Translations under genes and position numbers: made by a program
Assembly: GCF_031456495.1 (NCBI RefSeq)
Contig: NZ_JAVDUW010000003.1
Span: forward strand, 372,001-436,000
Source: Pedococcus sp031456495
GTDB taxonomy: Bacteria; Actinomycetota; Actinomycetes; Actinomycetales; Dermatophilaceae
Length of the DNA stretch: 64,000 nt
Direction of reading: 5' to 3'
Shown: positions 48,158 to 56,557 of the stretch, one piece after another
How positions within the stretch are numbered: the stretch's first letter is position 1
Layout of the letters: every line of letters starts with the position of its first letter
The notes under the pieces: generated by a model
Databases searched by the model: none
Seen by the model: only the letters and a program-made list of their open reading frames with translations
What the model was told of the DNA's origin: nothing

Positions 48158-48982
48158 TCAGGCCTTCTTCTCGGTCACAGCAACCTTGAGGATGCTGATG
48201 GGTGCGTTCGGGGCGCCGTCACCGGTGCCGCCGGCCGCACCTGCTGCGGCGATCTTCTCGACAATATCCATTCCGGACGTGACCGTGCCGAAGACGGAGT
48301 AGCCGGCGGGGACGCTGCTGAGGTCGGTGTCCTTGTAGACGATGAAGAACTGGTCGGCATTCGAGTTGGGGTCGTTGGTGCGCGCCATCGCCAGCGTGCC
48401 CTTCGGGTACTTGCCGTCCTTGGGCGTGTTCTCGAGCCCGAACGTGTAGCCGGGGCCGGTGCCCGTGCCGCCGAGCGGGTCGCCGCACTGCAGCACGAAG
48501 ATGCCCGAGGTGGTCACGCGGTGGCAGGGGGAGTCGGCGAAGTAGCCGTCCTTGGCGAGGGAGACGAAGGAGGCAACGGTCTGGGGCGCCCTGGCGCCGT
48601 CGAGCTGGAACGTGATGTCGCCGCAGTTCGTCGTGACGACGGCCGTGAAGGTCTTGCCGGCCGCGGTCTTCTTGTCCGGCAGCTTCTCCTTCTTGACGGT
48701 GGTCGGCGCCTTCGGGGGAGTCGTGCAGCCCGGGACCGCGGCGGTCGTGGCCGAGGCGGACGGCGCCGAGGCGGACGAGGAGGGCGCAGCAGCCGGCGTC
48801 GCGGGCTTGTCGCCGGACAGCTTGCCGGCCAGCAGGACGAAGGCCGCGACGACGACGAGGACGGCTGCCACCACCCACGCGACCTGGCGGTTGCGGGCGG
48901 CCTCGCGTTCCCTGGCGGCGATCTTGGCGTCCAACTTCTCGGCCCGTCGGCGTGCGCGGGCCCGCTCCTGCTCTCTGGTCAC
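48158..48982 (-). CDS. Membrane-anchored peptidyl-prolyl isomerase (cyclophilin)
   Basis: 274 aa: basic N-terminus, one membrane helix (QVAWVVAAVLVVVAAFVLLAG, about 33-53), Ala/Ser linker, then a cyclophilin domain (about 105-270) with FVSLAKDGYF, CHRVTTSGIFVLQCGDP, ARTNDPNSNADQFFI and VFGTVTSGMDIV. Folds exported proteins at the cell surface. Minus-strand TAGACT (48995-48990) ends 7 nt before the GTG: leaderless. Rv2582 occupies the same place after rel in M. tuberculosis. Confidence 0.9.
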   Translation of the reverse strand: MTREQERARARRRAEKLDAKIAAREREAARNRQVAWVVAAVLVVVAAFVLLAGKLSGDKPATPAAAPSSSASAPSASATTAAVPGCTTPPKAPTTVKKEKLPDKKTAAGKTFTAVVTTNCGDITFQLDGARAPQTVASFVSLAKDGYFADSPCHRVTTSGIFVLQCGDPLGGTGTGPGYTFGLENTPKDGKYPKGTLAMARTNDPNSNADQFFIVYKDTDLSSVPAGYSVFGTVTSGMDIVEKIAAAGAAGGTGDGAPNAPISILKVAVTEKKA

Positions 48983-48989
48983 GCGCGTC

Positions 48990-49019
48990 AGTCTAGGCAG
49001 GACGCCCTCTGGCTAGGCT
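48990..49019. promoter_or_regulatory. Back-to-back leaderless promoters for cyclophilin and metallo-hydrolase
   Basis: Minus-strand TAGACT (48995-48990) and plus-strand TAGGCT (49014-49019) each end 7 nt before a GTG start within a 44-bp gap. Confidence 0.62.
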
Positions 49020-49026
49020 GCAGGCC

Positions 49027-49722
49027 GTGCTCACGTTCGCCTTCCCCGGCAGGGTCATCGACGCCAACTGCTACGTCCTGGCCACCGGGCCGGGCGAGGA
49101 GTGCCTCGTCGTCGACCCTGGCATCGGCATCGAGGACACCCTTCGCGAGGTCCTGCGCGAGCACCGCCTCCGTCCCGCCGCGGTGCTGCTGACCCACGGC
49201 CACCTCGACCACGTGTACTCGGTGACGCCGGTCTGCGGTGGCGACACCGCGGCATACGTCCACACCGACGACCGCTACCGGTTGGAGGACCCGCTGGCGC
49301 ACATCAGCGCGCCGCTCCTCGCCATGGTGGAGCAGCAGTTCGGCGCGCGCGCCACGTGGCGCGCGCCCGAGCGGGTCGTGGAGGTGACCGGTGGGCAGAC
49401 GCTCGAGCTGGCCGGGCTCACCGTCGACGTCGTCCACGCGCCCGGCCACACCGAGGGCTCCGTGCTGTTCGGTATGCCGACGGTGCCGGACGGCGTGGCC
49501 GACCAGGTGGACGTCCGCTCGACCGTCCTGACCGGTGACGTGCTGTTCGCGGGGTCGATCGGGCGCACCGACCTGCCCGGCGGCAGCGACGCTGCCATGC
49601 AGCGCTCCCTGCGCGAGGTCGTGCTGCCGCTGCCCGACACCACGCTCGTCCTCCCGGGCCACGGACCCGCGACCACGATGGACCGCGAGCGGGCGACCAA
49701 CCCCTATCTGCAAGGCTTGTGA
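49027..49722 (+). CDS. Metallo-beta-lactamase-fold hydrolase (glyoxalase II-like)
   Basis: 231 aa with the metal motif THGHLDH near residue 58, HAPGHTEGS, TGDVLFAGSIGRTDLPGG and LPGHGPATTM. Same size and position (before hisS) as Rv2581c. Probable thioester hydrolase. GTG at 49027 follows TAGGCT by 7 nt. One base separates its stop from the hisS start. Confidence 0.88.
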   Translation: MLTFAFPGRVIDANCYVLATGPGEECLVVDPGIGIEDTLREVLREHRLRPAAVLLTHGHLDHVYSVTPVCGGDTAAYVHTDDRYRLEDPLAHISAPLLAMVEQQFGARATWRAPERVVEVTGGQTLELAGLTVDVVHAPGHTEGSVLFGMPTVPDGVADQVDVRSTVLTGDVLFAGSIGRTDLPGGSDAAMQRSLREVVLPLPDTTLVLPGHGPATTMDRERATNPYLQGL

Positions 49723-49723
49723 C

Positions 49724-51109
49724 GTGAAGATCTCCCCGATCAGCGGATTCCCCGAGTACCTCCCGGCCCAGCGCATCGTCGAGCAGCACTTCCTCGACGT
49801 CATCCGGGAGACCTTCGAGCTGCACGGGTTCCCCTCGATCGAGACCCGTGCGGTCGAGCCCGTCGAGCGGCTCCTCGGCAAGGGCGGCGACACCGACAAG
49901 GAGATCTACGGCATCCGCCGCCTGGCCAACGCCGAGGACCCCGCTGCGGTCGCCGACGCCGAGCTCGGGCTGCACTTCGACCTCACCGTCCCGTTCGCGC
50001 GCTACGTGCTCGAGAACGCCGGTCACCTCGCCTTCCCGTTCCGCCGCCACCAGATCCAGAAGGTGTGGCGGGGCGAGCGACCCCAGGAGGGGCGGTACCG
50101 CGAGTTCACGCAGGCCGACATCGACGTGGTCGACGTGGGCGAGCTGGCCCCGCACTTCGAGGCCGAGATGCCGCTCGTCGTCGCGGAGGTGTTCCGCAAG
50201 CTGCCGATCGGGCGCATGGTGATCCAGGTCAACAACCGCAAGATCCCCGAGGGCTTCTACCGCGGGATCGGGATCGGCGCGCAGGATGCCACCGAGATCC
50301 AGCAGACCCTCCGCATCATCGACAAGCTCGACAAGATCGGCCCCGCCCGGGTCAAGGAGGCCCTCGTCGAGGCGGGCCGCACGCCGGAGCAGGCCGACCA
50401 GTGCCTCGCGCTGGCGTCGATCCGCACCGAGGACCTGTCCTTCGTCGAGCGGGTGCGCGAGCTCGGGGTGGAGCACCCCACCCTCGACGAGGGCCTCGAG
50501 GCGCTGGCGGCCGTCATCCGCACGGGCATGCAGAACGCGCCGGGTGCGCTGGTCGCCGAGCTGAAGATCGCCCGCGGGCTCGACTACTACACCGGCACCG
50601 TCTACGAGACGCAGCTCGAGGGGTACGAGTCGTGGGGCTCGTTCTGCTCCGGTGGCCGGTACGACTCGCTCGCCTCGGACGGCCGCACGACCTACCCCGG
50701 CGTCGGCATCTCGATCGGCGTCTCGCGCCTGCTGGGCCTGTTGCTGTCGCAGGGGCTCGTCACGGCCACCCGATCGACCCCGGCGGCCGTGCTCGTCGCC
50801 GTCACCGACGAGGAGTCCCGCGGCGCCTCCCAGGCGGTGGCCACCGCGCTGCGGGCGCGGGGCATCGCGTGCGAGGTCGCGCCGAAGCCGGCGAAGTTCG
50901 GCAAGCAGATCCGGTATGCCGAGCGGCGCGGGATCCCGTTCGTCTGGTTCGCCGGTGCTGCCGAGGGCGGTGGCGACCAGGTGAAGGACATCCGCTCCGG
51001 AGCCCAGGTCGACGCCGACGCCGCGGCGTGGAACCCTCCTGCGGAGGACCTGCACCCGCGCGTCCTGCGCACCGCTGACCGGGGCGCCGACGACGCACCC
51101 CAGGAGTAG
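49724..51109 (+). CDS. hisS: Histidyl-tRNA synthetase
   Basis: 461 aa class II synthetase: GFPEYLPAQR at the start, motif 2 FRRHQIQKVWRGERPQEGRYREF region, the HisRS-specific ARGLDYYTGTVYE, motif 3 with GVGISIGVSRL, and a C-terminal anticodon domain. GTG at 49724. The N-terminus is KISPISGFPEYLP. Confidence 0.96.
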   Translation: MKISPISGFPEYLPAQRIVEQHFLDVIRETFELHGFPSIETRAVEPVERLLGKGGDTDKEIYGIRRLANAEDPAAVADAELGLHFDLTVPFARYVLENAGHLAFPFRRHQIQKVWRGERPQEGRYREFTQADIDVVDVGELAPHFEAEMPLVVAEVFRKLPIGRMVIQVNNRKIPEGFYRGIGIGAQDATEIQQTLRIIDKLDKIGPARVKEALVEAGRTPEQADQCLALASIRTEDLSFVERVRELGVEHPTLDEGLEALAAVIRTGMQNAPGALVAELKIARGLDYYTGTVYETQLEGYESWGSFCSGGRYDSLASDGRTTYPGVGISIGVSRLLGLLLSQGLVTATRSTPAAVLVAVTDEESRGASQAVATALRARGIACEVAPKPAKFGKQIRYAERRGIPFVWFAGAAEGGGDQVKDIRSGAQVDADAAAWNPPAEDLHPRVLRTADRGADDAPQE

Positions 51110-51113
51110 CCGG

Positions 51114-52361
51114 ATGACGGCCAGCCCGGTCACCGACCCGCGGTCCAGCGGGGTCCAGTGCCACGTCACCTCGCTGCCGGGTGGCCGCCTCGGCGACGAG
51201 GCGCGCCGGTTCGTCGACTGGCTCGCCGACGCGGGGCAGACGCTGTGGCAGGTCCTGCCGGTCTCGGTGCCGGACAAGCACGGTTCGCCGTACAAGTCGC
51301 CGTCCGCGTTCGCCGCGTCGCCCGCTCTGCTCGAGCACCCTGACGCGCCGGTCGACCCCGACGAGGCCAGGGCCTTCGCCGAGCAGCAGGCGTACTGGGT
51401 GCGCTCCTGGACCGACTACGGGGGCGACCTCGACGACCAGGTCCGGTTCGGCCGGGAGTGGACCGCGCTGCGGGCGTATGCCGCCGAGCGGGGCGTCCGC
51501 CTCATGGGTGACGTGCCGATCTACGTGGCGCCCGACGGCGCCGACGAGCGCGCGTGGCCCGAGTTCTTCCGCACCGACGCGGTGGCGGGTGTGCCGCCGG
51601 ACGCGTATGCCGCGACCGGCCAGCTGTGGGGCAACCCCCTCTACCGCTGGGACGTCCTGCGCGAGGACGGGTACCGGTGGTGGGTCGAGCGGATGCGCCG
51701 CACGTTCGCCCTGTTCGACGTCGTGCGGGTGGACCACTTCCGCGGCTTCGCGGCCTACTGGGCGGTGCCGGCGGACGCTGAGACCGCCCTGGGCGGCCGC
51801 TGGGAGCCGGGGCCGGGGCGTGAGGTCTTCGACGCCGCCACGGCCGAGCTCGGGACCCTGCCGGTCCTGGCCGAGGACCTCGGCGACATCGACCAGCCGG
51901 TCGTGGACCTGCGCCGGGCGCTCGGCTACCCGGGGATGGCGGTGCTGCAGTTCGCCTTCGAGCCGGCGTACGCCGACAACGTCCACGACCCCGAGCGGCT
52001 CGACACCAACCAGGTCGTCTACACCGGCACCCACGACAACGACACGGTCGTCGGCTGGTGGGCGGCCCTGCCCGAGGAGCGGCGCCGGATGGCACGGGAC
52101 GCGTGCCGGCACGCGGGGACGCACGCCATGATCGACGAGGAGCCGTCGTGGGCGCTGATCGAGCTGGCGCTCGCGGCTCCCTGCGGTCTCGCGGTGATGC
52201 AGGCGCAGGACGTCCTGTCGCTGGGGTCGCAGGCCCGGATGAACGCCCCCGGCATCGAGGGCGGCTGGCGCTGGCAGATGGAGCCGGGAGCGCTGACCCC
52301 CGACCTCGCGCGCCGGCTGCGCGACCTCACCGAGGCGTCAGGCCGCCTGCCCACCCGCTGA
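51114..52361 (+). CDS. malQ: 4-alpha-glucanotransferase (GH77), short form
   Basis: 415 aa. GH77 signatures: SPYKSPSAFAASPAL, MGDVPIYVAPDGAD, nucleophile region VRVDHFRGFAAYW, acid/base LPVLAEDLG, and YTGTHDNDTVVGWW. Transfers maltodextrin chains. Shorter than typical bacterial MalQ (about 500-700 aa), lacking extra N-terminal modules. AGGAG overlapping the hisS stop precedes the ATG. Its 3' end overlaps the convergent gene by 24 bp. Confidence 0.9.
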   Translation: MTASPVTDPRSSGVQCHVTSLPGGRLGDEARRFVDWLADAGQTLWQVLPVSVPDKHGSPYKSPSAFAASPALLEHPDAPVDPDEARAFAEQQAYWVRSWTDYGGDLDDQVRFGREWTALRAYAAERGVRLMGDVPIYVAPDGADERAWPEFFRTDAVAGVPPDAYAATGQLWGNPLYRWDVLREDGYRWWVERMRRTFALFDVVRVDHFRGFAAYWAVPADAETALGGRWEPGPGREVFDAATAELGTLPVLAEDLGDIDQPVVDLRRALGYPGMAVLQFAFEPAYADNVHDPERLDTNQVVYTGTHDNDTVVGWWAALPEERRRMARDACRHAGTHAMIDEEPSWALIELALAAPCGLAVMQAQDVLSLGSQARMNAPGIEGGWRWQMEPGALTPDLARRLRDLTEASGRLPTR

Positions 52362-52964
52362 GGCGGGCGGTCGCAGCCCGCTGTCCTCGAGCTCGAGGAG
52401 TGCCAGCGCGCGGATGGTCGCCGCCTCACCGCGCCGCCACGCGCCGGTCGGGTCGTCGGAGATCGCCGCGATCTTGCGCATCGGCTGGGTGGCCATGGCC
52501 CGCAGCGCGAACAGGTCGAGGTCGGCGGCGCTGTCGATGAACCGCTGGGCTGCGCTCGCCCGGCGCACGAAGCGCCCGCGCAGGAGGGCCCACGCGAGGC
52601 CCACGACCAGGATCGGGACGAGCGCGGTCACCCACCCGAGGATGTTCGCCAGCTGCGTCACCGCGTCGACCAGGTCGGTGCCGGCCTGCTCGATCGTCGT
52701 CCCGGCGCCGCTCGCCTGCCGGAAGGGCGCGGCGATCCGGTCGCCGACCAGCGGCACGTCGCGCACCGTGTCCCCGGCGCTGGTCATCTGCTGGCGGAAG
52801 CCGCTGCCGGCGCTCTGCAGCCGGCGACCCGGGGCCGCCAGCTCCATCGTCGAGTCGTGGACGAACCGGCCCACCCATGCCCAGACGCACACCCAGGCGA
52901 ACATGCCCACGTCGGCGAGGATCTGCGCGGTGCGTCGGCCGGGCAGGTCTGCGTAGAGCTTCAT
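52338..52964 (-). CDS. Hypothetical membrane protein with two helices
   Basis: 208 aa. One helix near residues 17-33 (VGMFAWVCVWAWVGRFV), a helical extracytoplasmic or cytoplasmic middle (SGFRQQMTSAGDTVRDVPLVGDRI) and a second helix (ILGWVTALVPILVVGLAWALL), then AQRFIDSAADLDLFALRAM. Seen as a conserved neighbour of xerD in actinobacteria but of unknown function. ATG at 52964, 19 bp from the xerD GTG. Confidence 0.65.
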   Translation of the reverse strand: MKLYADLPGRRTAQILADVGMFAWVCVWAWVGRFVHDSTMELAAPGRRLQSAGSGFRQQMTSAGDTVRDVPLVGDRIAAPFRQASGAGTTIEQAGTDLVDAVTQLANILGWVTALVPILVVGLAWALLRGRFVRRASAAQRFIDSAADLDLFALRAMATQPMRKIAAISDDPTGAWRRGEAATIRALALLELEDSGLRPPASAGGQAA

Positions 52965-52970
52965 GCCGCC

Positions 52971-52976
52971 TACACT
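52971..52976 (+). promoter_or_regulatory. -10 of a leaderless xerD promoter
   Basis: TACACT ends 7 nt before the GTG at 52984, in a 19-bp divergent gap. Confidence 0.55.
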
Positions 52977-52983
52977 CCCATCC

Positions 52984-53913
52984 GTGCCACCTCCCAGCGC
53001 GCTCGAACGGGCCGTGCGGGGCTGGCTGGACCACCTCGACGTCGAGCGCGGCGCGAGCCCGCACACGCTCTCCTCCTACCGGCGCGACCTGGCCCGTTGG
53101 ACGGCATACCTGCAGGCCAGGGGGGTCACGGCGCCGGGTGACGTGCGCGAGGGGCACGTCACGGACTTCCTCGCCTCGCTGCGCGAGGGCAGCGAGGGGC
53201 ACCCGCCGCTGGCCGCGTCGTCGGCCGCCCGCACGCTGGTCGCGGTCCGCGGCTTCCACCGTTTCCTGGCGCTCGAGGGCGACGTCGCGACCGACCCGAC
53301 GGCCGCCGTCAGCCCGCCCACGCCGCCCGCCCGGCTGCCGAAGGCCATCACGGTCGAGGAGGTCGAGCGGCTGCTCGCCGCCGCCGGCGTGGGCGACACG
53401 CCCGTGGCCTTGCGCGACCGGGCCCTGCTCGAGGTCCTCTACGGCGCCGGCGCGCGCATCAGCGAGGCCGTCGGCCTCGACGTCGACGACATCGACACCG
53501 ACGAGGGCGTGGTGCGGCTCTTCGGCAAGGGCCGCAAGGAGCGGATCGTCCCCCTCGGCTCGTATGCCGCGCAGGCGCTGGACGCGTACCTCGTCCGGGG
53601 GCGTCCGGCGCTCGCGACGCAGGGGAGGGGAACCGCTGCCGTGTTCCTCAACCAGCGGGGGAACCGGCTCTCGCGGCAGTCGGCGTGGGCGGCGATCCGG
53701 GCCGCCGCCGAACGGGCCGACCTGTCCGGGCACCTGTCGCCGCACACGCTGCGCCACTCGTTCGCGACGCACCTGCTCGACGGCGGGGCGGACGTGCGGG
53801 TCGTGCAGGAGCTGCTGGGCCACGCCTCGGTCACCACGACCCAGATCTACACGCTGGTCACGGTGCAGCGGCTGCGGGAGGTCTACGCCCAGTCGCACCC
53901 GCGGGCCCGGTGA
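52984..53913 (+). CDS. xerD: Tyrosine recombinase XerD
   Basis: 309 aa: N-terminal SAM-like core-binding domain (about 1-95; ERGASPHTLSSYRRDLARW) and catalytic domain with Arg in GARISEAVGL, Lys in FGKGRKER, HTLRHSFATHLL, GHASVTTTQ and the nucleophile Tyr in QIYTLV. Resolves chromosome dimers at dif with XerC and FtsK. Its position before parA-scpAB is conserved (Rv1701 to Rv1710). A prophage integrase is unlikely given this context. Confidence 0.93.
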   Translation: MPPPSALERAVRGWLDHLDVERGASPHTLSSYRRDLARWTAYLQARGVTAPGDVREGHVTDFLASLREGSEGHPPLAASSAARTLVAVRGFHRFLALEGDVATDPTAAVSPPTPPARLPKAITVEEVERLLAAAGVGDTPVALRDRALLEVLYGAGARISEAVGLDVDDIDTDEGVVRLFGKGRKERIVPLGSYAAQALDAYLVRGRPALATQGRGTAAVFLNQRGNRLSRQSAWAAIRAAAERADLSGHLSPHTLRHSFATHLLDGGADVRVVQELLGHASVTTTQIYTLVTVQRLREVYAQSHPRAR

Positions 53914-53970
53914 CCCCGCTCGACGCAACCGCGTCCCCGTCGGCGCCGTGACCACGGTTCGCGGCATACC

Positions 53971-53996
53971 CGCTGATAGGGTCGGGGCGATCAGCG
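53971..53996. promoter_or_regulatory. Inverted repeat around the parA promoter
   Basis: CGCTGAT (53971-53977) and ATCAGCG (53990-53996) flank the predicted -10 TAGGGT (53977-53982) and start point. Possible autoregulatory operator. Confidence 0.5.
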
Positions 53997-54040
53997 AGAG
54001 GCTGACCGACGAACGCAACCTCACCGGGAGTGAAACGCCT

Positions 54041-54997
54041 GTGGACCCTGAGGCGACCACGACGCACCACCAGCCGTCGCCGTCACCCGAGGCGGCCCCC
54101 CACACCTCCCCGTCGGCCGACGGCCGGCTCCCCGGGATCGAGGCCGCCGCCGCGGGCCAGGTCGGCCCCACCGGGCGACCGATGCCCGACTTCCCCGAGC
54201 CGCCGGAGCTCGACGGCCACGGCCCGGCCCGCATCATCGCCATGTGCAACCAGAAGGGTGGCGTCGGCAAGACGACGACCACGATCAACCTGGGTGCCGC
54301 CCTGGCCGAGGTCGGCCGCCGCGTGCTGCTCGTCGACTTCGACCCGCAGGGGGCGCTGTCCGTCGGCCTCGGCGTGCGTGCCAACGAGCTCGACGTGACG
54401 ATCTACAACCTGCTCATCGAGCGCGGCCACGACGTCCGCGAGGTCATCCAGGAGACGGCCACAGAGAACCTCGACGTCATCCCGGCGAACATCGACCTGT
54501 CGGCCGCCGAGGTCCAGCTCGTCGGCGAGGTGGCGCGCGAGCAGATCCTGGCCCGGGTGCTGCGCCCGGTCATGGACGACTACGACGTCATCCTCATCGA
54601 CTGCCAGCCCTCGCTCGGCCTGCTGACCGTCAACGCGCTCACCGCCGCCCACGGCGTGGTGATCCCGCTCGAGTGCGAGTTCTTCGCCATGCGCGGTGTC
54701 GCCCTGCTCGTGGAGACGATCGACAAGATCACCGACCGGCTCAACCCGCGCCTGCAGGTCGACGGCATCCTCGCGACGATGTTCGACTCGCGGACCCTGC
54801 ACTCCAAGGAGGTCGTGCGCAGCGTCGTCGACCACTTCGGCGACCAGGTGTTCCACACCGTCATCAGCCGCACCGTGAAGTTCCCCGACGCCACCCTGGC
54901 GGCCGAGCCGATCACGTCCTACGCCTCCACCCACGGCGCGGCCGCGGCCTACCGCCAGCTCGCCCGCGAGCTCATCGCTCGGGGCGGTGCGGCCTGA
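54041..54997 (+). CDS. parA: ParA/Soj-family ATPase
   Basis: 318 aa: about 65 disordered Pro/Ser/His/Thr-rich residues, then the deviant Walker A KGGVGKTTTTINL, LLVDFDPQG, and Walker B YDVILIDCQPSLG. This is the second chromosomal ParA type that heads the parA-scpA-scpB operon (Rv1708 in M. tuberculosis), not the oriC-linked parA. GTG at 54041 after GGGAG; leader of about 50 nt from TAGGGT. Confidence 0.9.
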   Translation: MDPEATTTHHQPSPSPEAAPHTSPSADGRLPGIEAAAAGQVGPTGRPMPDFPEPPELDGHGPARIIAMCNQKGGVGKTTTTINLGAALAEVGRRVLLVDFDPQGALSVGLGVRANELDVTIYNLLIERGHDVREVIQETATENLDVIPANIDLSAAEVQLVGEVAREQILARVLRPVMDDYDVILIDCQPSLGLLTVNALTAAHGVVIPLECEFFAMRGVALLVETIDKITDRLNPRLQVDGILATMFDSRTLHSKEVVRSVVDHFGDQVFHTVISRTVKFPDATLAAEPITSYASTHGAAAAYRQLARELIARGGAA

Positions 54998-55002
54998 CCG
55001 CG

Positions 55003-55935
55003 GTGACCCAGGAGCCGGTGGCGGCGGCCGAGGAGCAGGCCCCCACCCCTGAGCAGGACCAGATCACGCCGGGAGGCGTCATCACCCGGCGGGGCGCCGT
55101 CACGCCGTTCGAGGTGCACCTCGACGTGTTCTCCGGCCCGTTCGACCTGCTGCTCGGCCTGATCAGCAAGCACAAGCTCGACATCACCGAGATCGCGCTG
55201 GCCAAGGTCACCGACGAGTTCATCGCGCACATCAAGGCGGCCCGCGAAGCCGACCGGGACTGGGACCTGTCGCAGGCCTCGGAGTTCCTGCTCATCGCGG
55301 CGACGCTGCTCGACCTCAAGGCCTCGCGGCTGCTGCCGCAGACCGGCCCGCAGGACGAGGAGGACCTCGCGCTCATCGAGGCGCGCGACCTGCTGTTCGC
55401 GCGGCTGCTGCAGTACCGCGCCTTCAAGGACATCGCCTTCACCTTCGCCGACCGGATGGCGACCGCCGGGCGGATGACCCCGCGCCAGGCCGGGCTCGAG
55501 CCGCAGTTCGCCAAGCTCCTGCCCGAGCTCGTCATGGGCATCACGCCCGAGCAGCTGGCCATGATCGCGGCCAAGGCGATGACGCCGAAGGTGGCGCCGT
55601 CGGTGGGCCTGGACCACCTGCACGCGCCGCAGGTCAGCGTGCGCGAGCAGGCGGGCATCATCGGCAGCCGGCTGCGGTCGGAGCGCGTGTGCTCGTTCCG
55701 GGCGCTGGTCGCCGACGCCGACAGCACGCTCGTCATCGTGGCGCGGTTCCTGGCGCTGCTCGAGCTGTTCCGGGAGGCCGCGATCGCCTTCGAGCAGGCC
55801 GAGGCGCTGGGGGAGCTGACGGTGCGCTGGACCGGCACCGACGAGGGGGACATCGACGTGAGCGACGAGTTCGACGAGGGCGACGCCGACGAGCAGCCCG
55901 ACCAGACGACGCAGGAGAGCGCCGACCATGAGTGA
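55003..55935 (+). CDS. scpA: Segregation and condensation protein A
   Basis: 310 aa kleisin: VHLDVFSGPFDLLLGLISKHKLDITEI at the start of the core (about 38-65), LIAATLLDLKASRLLP in the middle and a C-terminal winged helix. Bridges SMC heads with ScpB. Acidic C-terminal tail of about 25 residues. GTG at 55003; overlaps scpB by 8 bp. Confidence 0.94.
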   Translation: MTQEPVAAAEEQAPTPEQDQITPGGVITRRGAVTPFEVHLDVFSGPFDLLLGLISKHKLDITEIALAKVTDEFIAHIKAAREADRDWDLSQASEFLLIAATLLDLKASRLLPQTGPQDEEDLALIEARDLLFARLLQYRAFKDIAFTFADRMATAGRMTPRQAGLEPQFAKLLPELVMGITPEQLAMIAAKAMTPKVAPSVGLDHLHAPQVSVREQAGIIGSRLRSERVCSFRALVADADSTLVIVARFLALLELFREAAIAFEQAEALGELTVRWTGTDEGDIDVSDEFDEGDADEQPDQTTQESADHE

Positions 55936-56557
55936 GCAGCAGCCCGAACCCGCCGTCGAGGAGCCGGTCGTCGAGGAGCAGATCGCCTTCGACGTCAACG
56001 ACTTCCCGGGTGGTGCGCGGTCGGCGATCGAGGCCGTCCTCATGGTCGTCGACGAGCCCGTCGCCGAGGTCGCGCTGGCCTCCGCCCTCGAGCTGCCCGT
56101 CGACGACGTGCGCGAGCACCTCCACGGGCTGGAGCGCGAGTATGCCGAGCAGCAGCGCGGGTTCACCCTGCGCAGCGTCGCCGGTGGCTGGCGCGTGTAC
56201 AGCCGCAGCGACTACGCGCCGGTCGTCGAGAAGTTCCTGCTCGACGGCCAGCAGGCCAAGCTGACCCAGGCCTCGCTCGAGACGCTGGCCGTCATCGCCT
56301 ACCGCCAGCCGATCTCCCGCTCGCGGGTCAGCGCCGTCCGTGGCGTCAACGTCGACGGTGTCGTGCGCACCCTGCTCAACCGTGGCCTCATCGAGGAGCT
56401 CGGCGCCGAGGGCGACTCCGGCGCAGTCCTCTACGGGACCACCGACTACTTCCTTCAGCGCCTCGGCCTCGGCTCGATCGACGAGCTGCCGGCCCTGGCT
56501 CCCTACCTCCCGGAGGTCGACGTGCTCGACGAGATCGCAGAGCAGGGTCGCGCATGA
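55928..56557 (+). CDS. scpB: Segregation and condensation protein B
   Basis: 209 aa with two winged-helix domains: IEAVLMVVDEPVAEVALASAL and the family hallmark ETLAVIAYRQPISRSRVSAVRGVNVDGVV. AGGAGAG precedes the ATG inside scpA. Overlaps rluB (ATGA). Confidence 0.95.
   Translation: MSEQQPEPAVEEPVVEEQIAFDVNDFPGGARSAIEAVLMVVDEPVAEVALASALELPVDDVREHLHGLEREYAEQQRGFTLRSVAGGWRVYSRSDYAPVVEKFLLDGQQAKLTQASLETLAVIAYRQPISRSRVSAVRGVNVDGVVRTLLNRGLIEELGAEGDSGAVLYGTTDYFLQRLGLGSIDELPALAPYLPEVDVLDEIAEQGRA

Noticed and set aside
52984..53913. Tyrosine recombinase as a mark of an integrated element
   Set aside because: Length, motifs and the xerD-parA-scpAB context are those of the chromosomal XerD; no attachment repeats flank a mobile segment, and neither tRNA has a duplicated 3' end in the window.
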